Assembly (NCBI RefSeq): GCF_000524195.1
Contig: NW_020170542.1
Location: 102,431-166,430 of the forward strand
From: Echinococcus granulosus
Taxonomy: Eukaryota; Platyhelminthes; Cestoda; Cyclophyllidea; Taeniidae
Direction: 5' to 3'
Length of the DNA: 64,000 nt
Both the position numbers and the translations under genes were made by a program. Under the pieces are notes generated by a model. The model worked only from the letters and a program-made list of their open reading frames with translations, was not told the origin of the DNA and did not search any database. Numbering within the stretch: position 1 is the stretch's first letter; each line of letters starts with the position of its first letter. This document shows, in pieces, positions 1 through 12,100 of this stretch.

Positions 1-156
1 AAGATTTGGAGGTGAATTTTGCGCTATGTGGCGCAACTCCATCCACATCGACTAGTGGTTTTCCATTTTTTGTCCACCACAATCTATCGCTCTTTATTTG
101 ATGAGCATTAAGTGGGATTTCCGTGTTGAGATGGAATTTATCGCCTTCTATGAGTT
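1..156 (-). CDS. unc-89: UNC-89-like gene: Ig-like domain 3 (partial)
   Basis: Open on the minus strand from the gap edge to the window edge. The translation shows an I-set-like Ig core: EGDKFHLNTEIP (B strand), then RLWWTKNGKPLVDVDG (C strand tryptophan and the K-N-G-K-P turn). The F-strand Y-x-C/Y part lies beyond the window. It probably continues the same large exon as 257-1438, but the gap length is unknown so the frame link cannot be shown. Confidence 0.65.
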
Positions 157-3100
157 NNNNNNNNNNNNNNNNNNNNNNNNNNNNNNNNNNNNNNNNNNNN
201 NNNNNNNNNNNNNNNNNNNNNNNNNNNNNNNNNNNNNNNNNNNNNNNNNNNNNNNNGAACAACACCACCTGGTTTTGTAATCGTTTCTTCAACAAAATAC
301 TCTCCCTTGTCAGCTTCTTCAGCCCTTAGAGACGGCTTCGGCTTCTGGTCTTTAATTTCAGTTTTCTCTTTATCCATGGGAAGTTCTGTCTTTTCATTAA
401 GGGCTTCCTCGCCCTTTTCTAAAATACCTACTTCTTTTTGTGCTTCTTCTTCCCTCGCCTTTTCTACGCTTAGAACAAAGTTTGCTTTCACTTTCCCGTC
501 CACCCAAAGAGTGTATTCTCCAGAATCGGAACTGGAAAATGTCGACTTGATTAATTCTACACTCGATGATCTTCTCTCAGTCTCAAATACATTACTGGGA
601 AGCTTTCTTCCGTTCATCGTCCACCAAACACTCGAGGTTTTGCCAACTGCTTCAGGTGCTATTATTTTGAATGGTTCGCCTTCCGTTCCGTTCACTTTAG
701 TCGGTTTCATGTACTCTTGGATAAATGGTTTTATGGCCGTAGGAGCTTCATCCAAAGTCTTCGGCACTACTGAGCTAGCGATACTCTCCTCCATCCTTGT
801 AGCGTCTGCACTTTCCGTCAAGGAAGCATTCCTCAAAGAAGGTTCATGATCAATGCCGATAATGCTCATCTTTGCCACACGGTAGAGCTTCTTGTGTTCA
901 CTGGCCTCCGATATCACAGAGTTCAATGTTTCTTCTGTCTCATCTTTATTCCTCTGATTCTCAGGTAACAAATCCATTTCAACTTCGTGAAAGGCAGGAG
1001 AGCTCTCTTCATTTTCATTTGGGACTGTTAATTTTGAGATCTCTGCAGTTTTCAAGCGCAACTTACTGACTTTGTTCGTTGGATCTACACCGTCTTCTGA
1101 TTCGTGGACCACCACAGCGAATGGAAAAATCGCTTGCATTCCAGACGGCCAAGTGAGGGTGCATTCATAACATCCTTCATGGAGCTTTTTAGATACTTTA
1201 GGGACAAGAAGGTATGCGGTGTTACCCTCAATACGAGGGTAAGCACTCATATTCTCCGCATCAATCGAAACCCCATTGAAAGTCCATTCAGCTGTGTAGG
1301 CGTCATTGTCAGAAGTAGAAGTCTCAATGTTTAGTTCCATTTCACCACCCTCTGAAGAATTAATGTTTTGCAGCTCTGAGCGGTGAACATACGGTTTTTT
1401 CGCTTTGATTGATTGAGTTATCACAACCTGGTTGATTTCTAAAATTGTTAAGTTACAATTTGGTTTGCTGCAGCCTACCTGGCGCTTTGTCTTCTAGTTC
1501 AGGAATCTGTTCCATGAAGGGGTTACTGACACCATCCAGCGTGTTGACGGAATCTGTAAAGGAATATGGGAGCCAATGAAGGTAGGCTTTACAAAGTTGG
1601 GCAGCACTGCAACGGGCACGTAATATGGTAGAGAGGCAAGGCGGGTTACACTGGTGGAAAAGGAGCGGTTAGTAGGCTCTATCCTACCCTTCTCGATTAA
1701 AGCGTCGGCTAAAGAAGGGGAAGACGGGAGAATACAAAGAGGAGAGAGCGTGGCTGTTGGTGTGACCACACGTACCAATACTTAAAATGCTGTCCGGACG
1801 CTGCTTCGTCGTACCTTGCTTGGCCAGTTGCATAACTGATCCCTCGGCCGTGTAGTAGGTTAGGGATGATTCATCATCCACTGACGATCAGTGATTGGAG
1901 GGCCAAGGAAAGAAGAAACAAAACAATGGCTTTAGGCTCATCGGTTTTTCAAAGTAGAGGCTTTACAGCTTATTTTAGGTGACATTACATTGAATAAAAA
2001 ATTGCTTTATTGAAAAATTTACGACAAACTTAGTTGATGAAAAACTAGTAGAAAATGAGCACATTAGAGCTATTTGTTATCCCTTAGAACTCCATAATGC
2101 GGAGTAAAGTCCATTTTTTTGCTAACAAGACCGCTGAAGGAACTACTATTACAGGACGGACGTTCTTCAATTAACTGCGCTAGTCGTATTATTATATTTT
2201 ATTCACCCCTCTTGAGGGTCTAGCTACTTAAGCATCGTCATCACTGTTTGTTCCATGACTATCGGCTGAGTGTCGGGAAAAATTGTGTAAACACCACTAC
2301 CTCAGTCATTTAGCTGCCTTTCTGGGACATATATTACAAACATTATAGATTTTGATTACACAAGAGGACCCAGAGCTTATCTTCATCTCCCTTATAGTCT
2401 CTACAACTGCTGTTCTATTTTAGTGAATATGTTTCTCTTTCGTTCCCCCTTGATTGGGACTGTAGCCGCCTGGACGTTTGACCACCCTGCATTCAACACA
2501 TTAATGCATCTACTTTGGACAAATTAGAGAAAGTTGCATTCCATTAAGCCTATAAGATAAAAAAATTTACATTTCAGTGTTAGATACATAAAATTTTTGA
2601 GGGTATACTTAGTTCGGGATTTTAAGTCTTATACTGGCCTGTAAAGACGTCATAAACTATTACTCCACCTAACTTCGTCATTTCCAACAAATTAATTGCT
2701 ATTACAAATATTTTCCTAAACATTCCCCGCACTTCTTGCTACGTTGATCGGTGACAGAATAATTGTGATTCACCAGGTGTACAAACTCTAGATCGTAGTC
2801 AGGATAATCGTCCCCTTTTTAACAGAGACAATTTAAAGATAAAAAAGATCCAAATGCAGAAGACCTTTTTGTAATTTACCATGCTTGCGAACCAGTTCCG
2901 GCATTTATGCCAGTGTCATTTTAGCATTTATTTTCCGAAAAGAGGTACCACCTATGTTTGGCGTTTGCCGCGAAGGATGATTAAAGAAATTCCTAAAGAT
3001 TGCCTTAATTGCTATCTTATAATGCCAATGAATGTCGATATGTATGCATATAAATATATAAAATATTCACAATATAATTATCATTTATTGTGCAAACAAA

Positions 3101-6100
3101 GGCTGTGGGCGCATCTAAGTGCTAGGAATGGAGTGTTAAAAGACATAAAACAAATTCTATTTTATTCATTTTCCAGTTTTAAACGACCAATGACAAATAT
3201 TAAATCTTCGCGCGTGTTGTCTGAATCGTGGTCCCATAAATCCTACAAAACTGTCAAGAAATTACAACAGTTTTCACATTCTTTAAGTACTTATACCATA
3301 GAACACACCAGGGATTTTCACTTCACATTAGGAATTCGTACTTTCCATTGCAGCGGGATTCGTAATTGACCAAAACGGACTTTGCAATCATGAGCAATCC
3401 TAAGTGTGACATCCCACAGCACATGTTATACGTCAGTGTCCATTTTGTTTCATGTGCTACAATAATTTTCGGTCATAAAAATAGGCCTGTTACTATAGTT
3501 TCACCTCACCTCTTAAGCCATAAAATAATGCTGCTAAGATGATAATTGGAAAAGACTACATTTTTAGTCTGAGAATTTTATTAACACTCAGGAGAGCATG
3601 TACCACCTCACCTCTGGACTGTGGGAGAGCAGCGTCTGAATCGTAGGTCTTCGATTTTAGCATCTCATCAGCATCATAGAAAGAGTCCGTAATTCCATCT
3701 GTTGCCTCTGTGATGGTGTCGTCCACCAAATTAGTCCTAGTTTGATTGGCTTCCGCAGAAGCCTCTTCATGAGCTCGCAACAATGCAACGTCCACGAGAT
3801 AATCAACTATGTCTGAAATAGGATCCACATCCATCGAAATGCATAAAAAAGCGACCAATCGAAAAAAAATCTTTCGTAGAGAGTGGACTGATGTGGTCAA
3901 TAATCAGGACAAGTTTAGGCTGATGATGCTGATGGGGGAGGTGAAGTAGGAGTTCCCTTGCCAAAATTCAAATAAAGTCTCCTAGACTTCTGTCGTAGGT
4001 CTGCCTTCACCCACTACTGACCCTAGAACACAGTTGCATTTCACACGTGCGTGCGTGCGTGCGTGGATGTGCGCTCTGGGCACGCATGAATACCGCTCAT
4101 CGATCGAAGGCCCGTGCTTGCACTTACGCACGTGCGTGAATGGTCGATGTAAAGGTGGGCCAATGGGAGAATAGTTGCTGACGTCCAAACAACCTCCCTC
4201 TACATTCACGCAGACGGAGGCGAAATAAGTACGTGCCCCTGTGATCCCGTTTTAGGGGGTATTAAACAGACACAACCACTAGTGCTCCTTAATCTACGAA
4301 TGTTTGCAGAATAATTTTGATGTTGGAGCAGTGAAATCTGTATCAGTGTTCTGTAAATCCTTGATTCATTTAGCACTAGGAGAAATCGGTAAGTGACTGA
4401 CTTTGATCGGTTGTAGACGGAACTGAGCTTGAAACCACTCTTCATTGCATTTTAGCTACCTACAAACAGTATAACTAATGCCTAAAACCAACTTAATATG
4501 GAGAAAGAAGTGGTAGACCTTTCTTAAAGATCGATTGATATCGGGTATAAAACCGTACCGTAATTCTTTAAGGTTCGTTGAATATCCTGCAGCCATGCTT
4601 GTCGACTGATTATGTCAGGGGTAGAGATGGTATAAATAACCTTGACAGGATCTTTGGGATTAGAAACGTCCCAAATCTCAAAATCTTCGGTGTGGATTCC
4701 CTCACCCTCAGGTCGCAGTCGAATAGATTGTAACTATGGGAAGAAAAAAGCAACATAAAATACACGCGCGATTGTTTCCTACTTGTTGTTTGCCTTAATG
4801 ACAATAAAGCGTAAAATGTGGTTGTAAGTGTCAAATAATCATAGTCACGTCCAGATTAAATGAACATTCAACGGAAGGTAAAGTGCTTTCATCCAGAAAG
4901 TAATCTGGCGACATAACCAAAGCTCCTACTCAACCACGCATCTTATTTTCGCCTTACAACCCTTCCAATCTCCTGGCCGACTTTTAAACAATCGCGTGTG
5001 ATCTCAAAAATAAGCGCCAAATTAATTACAGTCGAGATATCACAATTCATAAAAAGAAAGGACGTGTTTTGTTTCATCCGATTACAGAAAACCAACCAGT
5101 TAGAACGCTGGCATTCGTCCTTACAAATCATCAAGTTCGCCCAGTGGATGTCCCGAGCGGTGGCCACAGGCCCGCTCCTGCGCTCAAGCCAACTGGCACT
5201 CGGAAGGGCAACAATCACTGGGTTCAAACAGTTAACATTAGGCTAAAACAAAGAGTTGTTTCCCACTGGATGTCACGACCTTGTCTACTATTAATATTTT
5301 ATTAATGGAAGAATAGATTCGAAGGTCTCAGCGCGAAATCCCCATTTGTTATTAATTCTCCAGAGATTTTGGCTTCTTTTTGGCATCTCTTGTTTAAACT
5401 GCATCACCAGACTAGAAGTTTTAAAGAAAAAAATGTAGAGGACCCTCACTGGTTTTTGCCCAAAGTTGTATTTCTCAAGTGCCAAAACAATTTCTTTTGA
5501 TATTGAAGTAATCTCACTCAATGAACCTATAGCCTGCTCGGAATTACCAAGATCACTGAATGATTCAGAGCTAATCCTTTGTGTGCAGACGAGCAAACAT
5601 TATATGATAGTTTTTAAAATCCAAGATTTCACGTAGAATCAGATAATAGTAAAAGTATTTGGAAGTATATTCTACCGGCAACCTAATTACCTATATGCAA
5701 TTATGCGTTGTGTACTACGTCGAATTTAAACAAAATAAAGTTAGCTTATTTAATCACTTTAACTAAATTACTTAACTGCTCAAGTTACTAGATTGCCTAC
5801 TTTATTACTTTTGTTATATTACGTTGTAACTAAATTATGGTGGAAAGAGATTAAGGTGAAAATTTTTAACGTGAGGTTTTCATACGAAGCAGTGGTATAT
5901 TTTATCTCCAGTATTTAGGAGTCTGTCACTTTACCCACTAAAAGGACGAAAATTTGCACAGCAACTTTGTAGAGGAAAGAAAGAATAACTTTGATTAAAA
6001 TACTTTTTACTAAAAATAGACAATTTCTAACTTCAATCAGTTGGAAATCTCCACCTATGTAAATTGTGTAACTTCTAATCACAAAAGAATCCTAGAGGAG

Positions 6101-9100
6101 TAGTCGAACCACCTATTGTGTCACATTCACTGCCAAGGTATCAGAGGGGAATCCTCCATATTTTTGAGGTGGTCCATTGCCACCAACTATTTCGACACAG
6201 TTAACCACATCCAACTGACTGAGAAATGCAGCTATATTTTTACTAAGAATATTCTAACCTATTTTAGTTTTCGACTTGAGCAACTTGTTTTCAGCGGGAC
6301 TTGATGCAATCACTTATCATAAAGTGATAAAGGACGCACATCACATAATTGTCATACAAGGTACGACTGGGAAAATTGGCGAACAACAATGTGCCTCTGA
6401 CAGCGAAAAGGTTACCCGAAGGTCATATTATTGCAGTTACTATTAAGAAACACTCAGCTTGCACGGGTGCATGCAAATAATCTTCTGTGTCTATATGCAA
6501 CCAAGGTACCCTCCCATTGTGCATTATTTAAGCATGGAAAAGGCGAGCCTTTTATTTTTTTGCATGAGACACCGGAGGATCAACTCCGTTCGACCATTCA
6601 CCATGTTGAATTTGATTTACAGGCAAATTCCTTCCACTTCCACTAAAACAACTAATCTTAAATTCCACATTTTTTCAGTGGATTTATGGGTGACCCGATT
6701 TCAAAACAACAGAAAAACCAATGATAAATTTTTAAAAATAATTTTGGTCAGAAATTCCAAAGTCGAAAAACCTCGGCTGCGCTTTCAAAAATAATTAAGA
6801 TTATGACCTCCCGAACCCATGAAGTAGGCGGTATTTCGTCTTCACAAAATCCCGTCTAATCACATTTGCTGAAGAAAAGAAAACATGGCGTTACTTACCG
6901 GCAAATTCCATGCGATTTCGTATTTCTTCTCAGCACTTGGTGAGCCTTTTATAAAGAGGAGTTTATCCTGATTCAGCACTAAGAATCCCTCCTGATTATT
7001 TGTGGGAACTCTTCCCTCCCCTTTGCGTTGAGTAACTTCTACCAACGTCTAGAGAGGGAAATACAAAGTCATGATTGGTGTTACAAAATACGTTGTTGAT
7101 TATAAAGTCTGTCAGATGGGATGGAATCGCACTCAAGTTAACTGCAAAAAAAAATTTTAGTTTTACGGGGCACGAAATCTACATTTCCCACTCAAGAAAA
7201 TTGGTCGCATCTGCCCAAAAATCGTTGCAATTTAGTAAATCCTCCTGCAGGAATGAGGACGATCCCCTAATACACGAGAATTTTTACTGAAAGATGGCGC
7301 CGCCCACAGATGGGCAAAATCATTTTCAATAAACTATGAATACTAGCACAAAATATCGCCTTGGTCGCTTGGCAGTTGGTAGGGTGATGACAACTGGCAA
7401 TATTATTTCACGTACGGATAGTTTATGTGCAGTACACGTAAGATGCCCACAAAGCATTTCAGTCCCCAGGTTTAGCATAAAGTTATATTACTGTCTTGTG
7501 GTCATTAAAAACCAAATCCCTCCTGTTTTAAAGGACAGTATTTGCTTATACAGTGTGATTATTGCATAATCTTATGAGGTGATAGGGTATTTCATTTGAC
7601 CAAATGAAATCCCATTCATTTAAAATTAATTCACCAAATTAAATTCAGTTTAATTAAACAGGGAAAAGGGAAAGAAATTCTACTTTGGTTAATAAATAAT
7701 ACCTACAATGACAAACACTCGCTCACAAATTAAAAAAGTTGTTCTACTAATCAGAATGGTACGAAAAAGTGACTTATTTGCTTTAGCCCACGTATCTGCA
7801 GAGGTGCTGAGGGGTATACTACTAACCATTCTGGTGATAGGCCTTGGAAGCTGAGTGGCATCGATATATGCATTAGCCGAGGGGAGAATTCCAAGCGACC
7901 CATCTGCTGGCATATTAGCTACAGATGGCCACAGCCTCAACGCTTCCATCGTTCGTCTTTGAAGCCTTCTCACCGCAGTTATGGCTTCTTCAAGACCTCG
8001 GGTATCTTGCTCATTCCTGCTAGTGTATCGCGCAAGGCAACTAAGCAAATGCTCGTATGCTAAGAGATGTGTCCTTGGTGCAAAGAGATACTCTAAAAGG
8101 TGTTGAGCATCGATTCTACTCTCCTCTTCATCGTTCTCCGGTGTCAAACCGAAGAGATTGTTTAGTTTTGGGTCAGTAAGGATTGTTTTGAACGACTCCA
8201 TCCAGCGATTTAGGTGATACAGGTAGCCCGAATATTGTGCCCATTCTGACTCCTGAATTAAAATAAACACTTATGCTAATCAGCTTAAGTATGCCTTGAA
8301 TTTTTAATGTAGAAGGGTTAACCAACATTTTGAAGGAAACAGGTTGAGGCATTGGGCGGATCCATCACACAAGCCTGTAGTTTGCCCCGAGTGCTAAAAG
8401 GGAAAGAAAGTAAATCAAAAAATGTTAAATAAAAGAGGTAAAGTCTCTATAGGCTCATAACCTTTCAGAGAGGCTAACAATTCTGTCGAGATGGGAGAGC
8501 ATCCCTTTTGTAGCTGCGATCATCTCCTTCGGTAGAGGAACTTTCTTATCATCTTTGAATTGAGTGCCGTCAAGTCGTTCGAGGATATTTCGTAGCGTCT
8601 TAATGCGCAACTGGTAACCCTCCTCCTCCTCGGCCAAATCTGTTATTGCATGCCTAAAATCAAGGAAATATGGAGTCTTCTACTTAAATAAATAGCAGTA
8701 ATAAGTCTAACGAAAAGCAGTGCTAAATTTGCAGATAAAGTTGTAGGTACCGATGGTTTTAAACCTTACCTAAGACCTCATAAAGTAAAAATTTAAAGGA
8801 TTAACTAGAAAATGAAAGCAACCTTCACTTCAAATGCTATACGTGAACACAAAAGTGGGATTCATAGAGCAACCCTTGGTTTCCTTTATGATTGTCAATA
8901 GCAGAACTAATTATTAGTACCTGAGAGCCATTTGTTCTGTGTGGTCTTTCACACAACGGAACTTAGAAGTAGAGAGAGTAGATGGCAAGGTAAGGGGACA
9001 GAGAGTTCTTAGCCGTATAGGTTCTAAGAGTTGCTACTTAGCAAGTCTTTTTTTCAATGCGATAGGTGTAGTGCTCTAACCTTTGTTTTAAGGTATGTTT

Positions 9101-12100
9101 AACCTAACAGGCTCCTCAGTCTCCCTAATTAATACTTCTGTCTGGAAACATGGCCTACTAGTCCTCCTAAATATTAATAAATAGTTGTATTCTGTACTAA
9201 TATGACTTAGTGGTGGTAGCAATAAAAGAGCCCGGATCTGATTTAAAAGGAGGGAGATATCTAGTACACGTAGATGGATATGCAAAGGCTCACCAAAGGG
9301 AGGCTTAAAGCAGCAAAGGGGTTTCGTGTACTGCTCCATGACGTCTAATGTTTACAAATAAGAAAATTATTTTATGAAGTGTAGAATAAAATATTTTTAG
9401 TACAGAAGTGGCTGCATGTTCTGGCAAACTTTTTTTGGCATTCGCTAGATTTTATTCATAACTTCCAAAAAATTGAGCGGAAACTGTTTGACTGAATGAG
9501 ATATGGAAATGGTCAAATGGGTGATGAATTATGAGTTACTTGTCTGAATAATATTTCATGCAAACCTGTTAGAGTTAAGTAGTAATCACGAACAAATCAG
9601 TGATGATTTCCCATTAAAAAATAGCATACACCCGGAAGCTTTTTGGGATCTTTTGTTCTTTGCGGCAATCGTATTTCTGTCCATTGTTTTTTCTCAGCTA
9701 TTCGTAAATCTTAAAGGACGTTCACTGTTGTAAAAGGTTTTGTCTCTTGGCATAAACAATCGAATCCTAGGCAGTACCATTTCTCTCCCAACCCTCAACT
9801 GTCTATTTCGCATGCGATTTTTTGATTGTCATTTAGCAAGAAAAGATTATGCTCATTACCTGGAAAAGTGTAAATGACACAACATTGTCACCTTTTAACT
9901 CGTCCTAACCAAATAAGGGTACGGGGTGCTGCATTGTGGCACAAGAAAAAGAATGGAAATATCTTCCCCACAACCGAATTTGCTATGCTTTTTCTTAAGA
10001 GGTCAATATGAGGTCTTGCTTTGCGTGAATAGAATAAGATTTTCTCTTATCCACTTTGCCAGCACTGCTTAGCCCCTAGAAATATGCTTTCCTTGCACAT
10101 CATCCGCTTCTGCCTCATTGAATAGGCAAACCTCAGTCACTGTTCTTTACTTTCATCAGTTAACTCCAATCCAGCAAATATTTGGGCCTACAATTCACCA
10201 CTCACACGCACGCATTCCCATACACACGCAGTGAGTAGATTGTTCGCAGATAACCAAACACACGTTACCTCGTTGAACGCTGGAACAGAACGCAAGGTGA
10301 AGAATGCAAATCCATTTTTCTTTACTGATCAAATAGCATGCGAACGGCTGCAAATGCATGGCGTGTTTCTCAATCGCCATCTATATTTATATGTGAATGC
10401 TGCATATTTTCCTGACTTCTGTGACTTCTTTACGTGACTCTTAACGATTATGGCTAAAACGTTTTATCATCGAAACCAGACTAAGGTGGGCTATTGTTAA
10501 TCACATCTCCGTGGTTTCGTCATCCACTTTATGGGATTAGGATTTAAAATGGCTGTGTAGCCGTGGAGAGCATAGTAAAGAAGGAATGTAAATGAGTACA
10601 TCTTCATTCTTTATTTTGGATATTCATTTCTTAAAAATTGAAGAAATAAGGCCAATTTTCCTAAAAACAGTTTAATCCTCATTTTAATAAAGGCCATAAT
10701 GTATACCTATGGTATAGTTTTCAGAAAGCTTGACTCATTTAACGGACCGTTCTGGAATGCAGTCACCGCCATTTGCTATAAAATAGAAGGAGTAGGCTTC
10801 CTACCCTGAAGTTCCTTCTAAGTTTTTAGAAATATCCGGATTTTTTGGAAACGGTTGTACTTTCAGAGACCAATTAAGTCCACTAAATTCAAACAGATAC
10901 ATGCATTTTTGAATTAATGCATTGGGCCTCTTCCACAGGTACATCAAATTTAATACTTTAAACTAAACTTATTCGCTCACCTTCTTTTCATCAAACACTC
11001 CTGCTGCTTATTTGTAATAGTTAACACTTCGTCACGAAACTGTTCCCGGGGGTTCTTCCCCGTTGAAAGACGATAGCGACTGGCCACTGGCTTATCCAGT
11101 ACGCAGACACTGGCTAGACGACCACACCTATCTGGCGCTGCCGCTTCAACCACCCAGCGGTCGGGATTGTCCCCATCCAGACGTTCTATCGTCTCATCTT
11201 CTTCCACCGATACGAGATCAGGACTGGTGTCTCGTCTCCTGAAAGCTTCAACGGTGAAGGATACATAGTGCCTCCCCCGCTCGGGTTTGCCCTTCTGAAA
11301 GTGTAAAAGAATAGCAAAGGCTGTTTTTCAGTAAAAGCATTTTTATGGAAGTCTTTTGTATAGGAGAAAGAATAGTGAAAGCAGCAACCTGATTTGGTGA
11401 TAGTCACTTTGAGTGCTGGCAGGTAGAGTGGATATGACGTGAATTTCAGCCCATCAGTTAATATCCGCAGGTACGCATTACAATCACGGGGAAAAAAGGA
11501 ATTACATCTGAGTTAAAGTGTCTGAGTAGTCAGGTAAAAAGGGTACGTTTAAGCTGTGAAGAGGTATTGAGGGCTTTAAAGGGAAAAAGTGATTCACTTT
11601 CAATAAAATTGGTTAAAATATTTGAAATGTTGTGGGATCCCAATGAAATATGTAAAAAATGCCCACTGTATAAGCACTGGTCGAGATCATGGAAGTTGTC
11701 CCAGTTATTATTTTCCACGATTAGCGAAAATATATAAATGTTTGGGAAAAGTTAAGTGCAGAAGAATTAATTTTAGGGGTGGGAACCCCTACCATTTTTG
11801 CTTCACATAAAGTTGCGTTTCCACTTGAGATATAGAAGCATTAACTCAGAATTAAGCGTACGTTTTTTGGAGATATTTGCCGAGTAATCACTGGACTCTG
11901 ATACCGTTTAAGTGAGATAACGAAAATTGTTCTAAATTTCCTCATCTGTGCTATGCAGATAAGGCAGTTCCTCTGCCTCCATACTACTCCGCTTTACTGA
12001 CTGAGATACTACTGAATACAGTAAAAGCAAATCTGTTAAATCTTATTTCCTCTTTGAATGAACCAATCATTTTAAAATAGACCTTTTGTCAGGTTTTAAT

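Noticed and set aside
2881..3369. 162-codon plus-strand open frame
   Set aside because: Antisense within an intron, Tyr/His/Lys-rich, no domain, no splice or promoter context; a chance frame in AT-rich DNA is possible.
5291..5596. 101-codon minus-strand frame between the two PH exons
   Set aside because: The PH strands join directly from 6899 to 4733 in phase 0; inserting this segment would break the domain and it lacks good splice sites.
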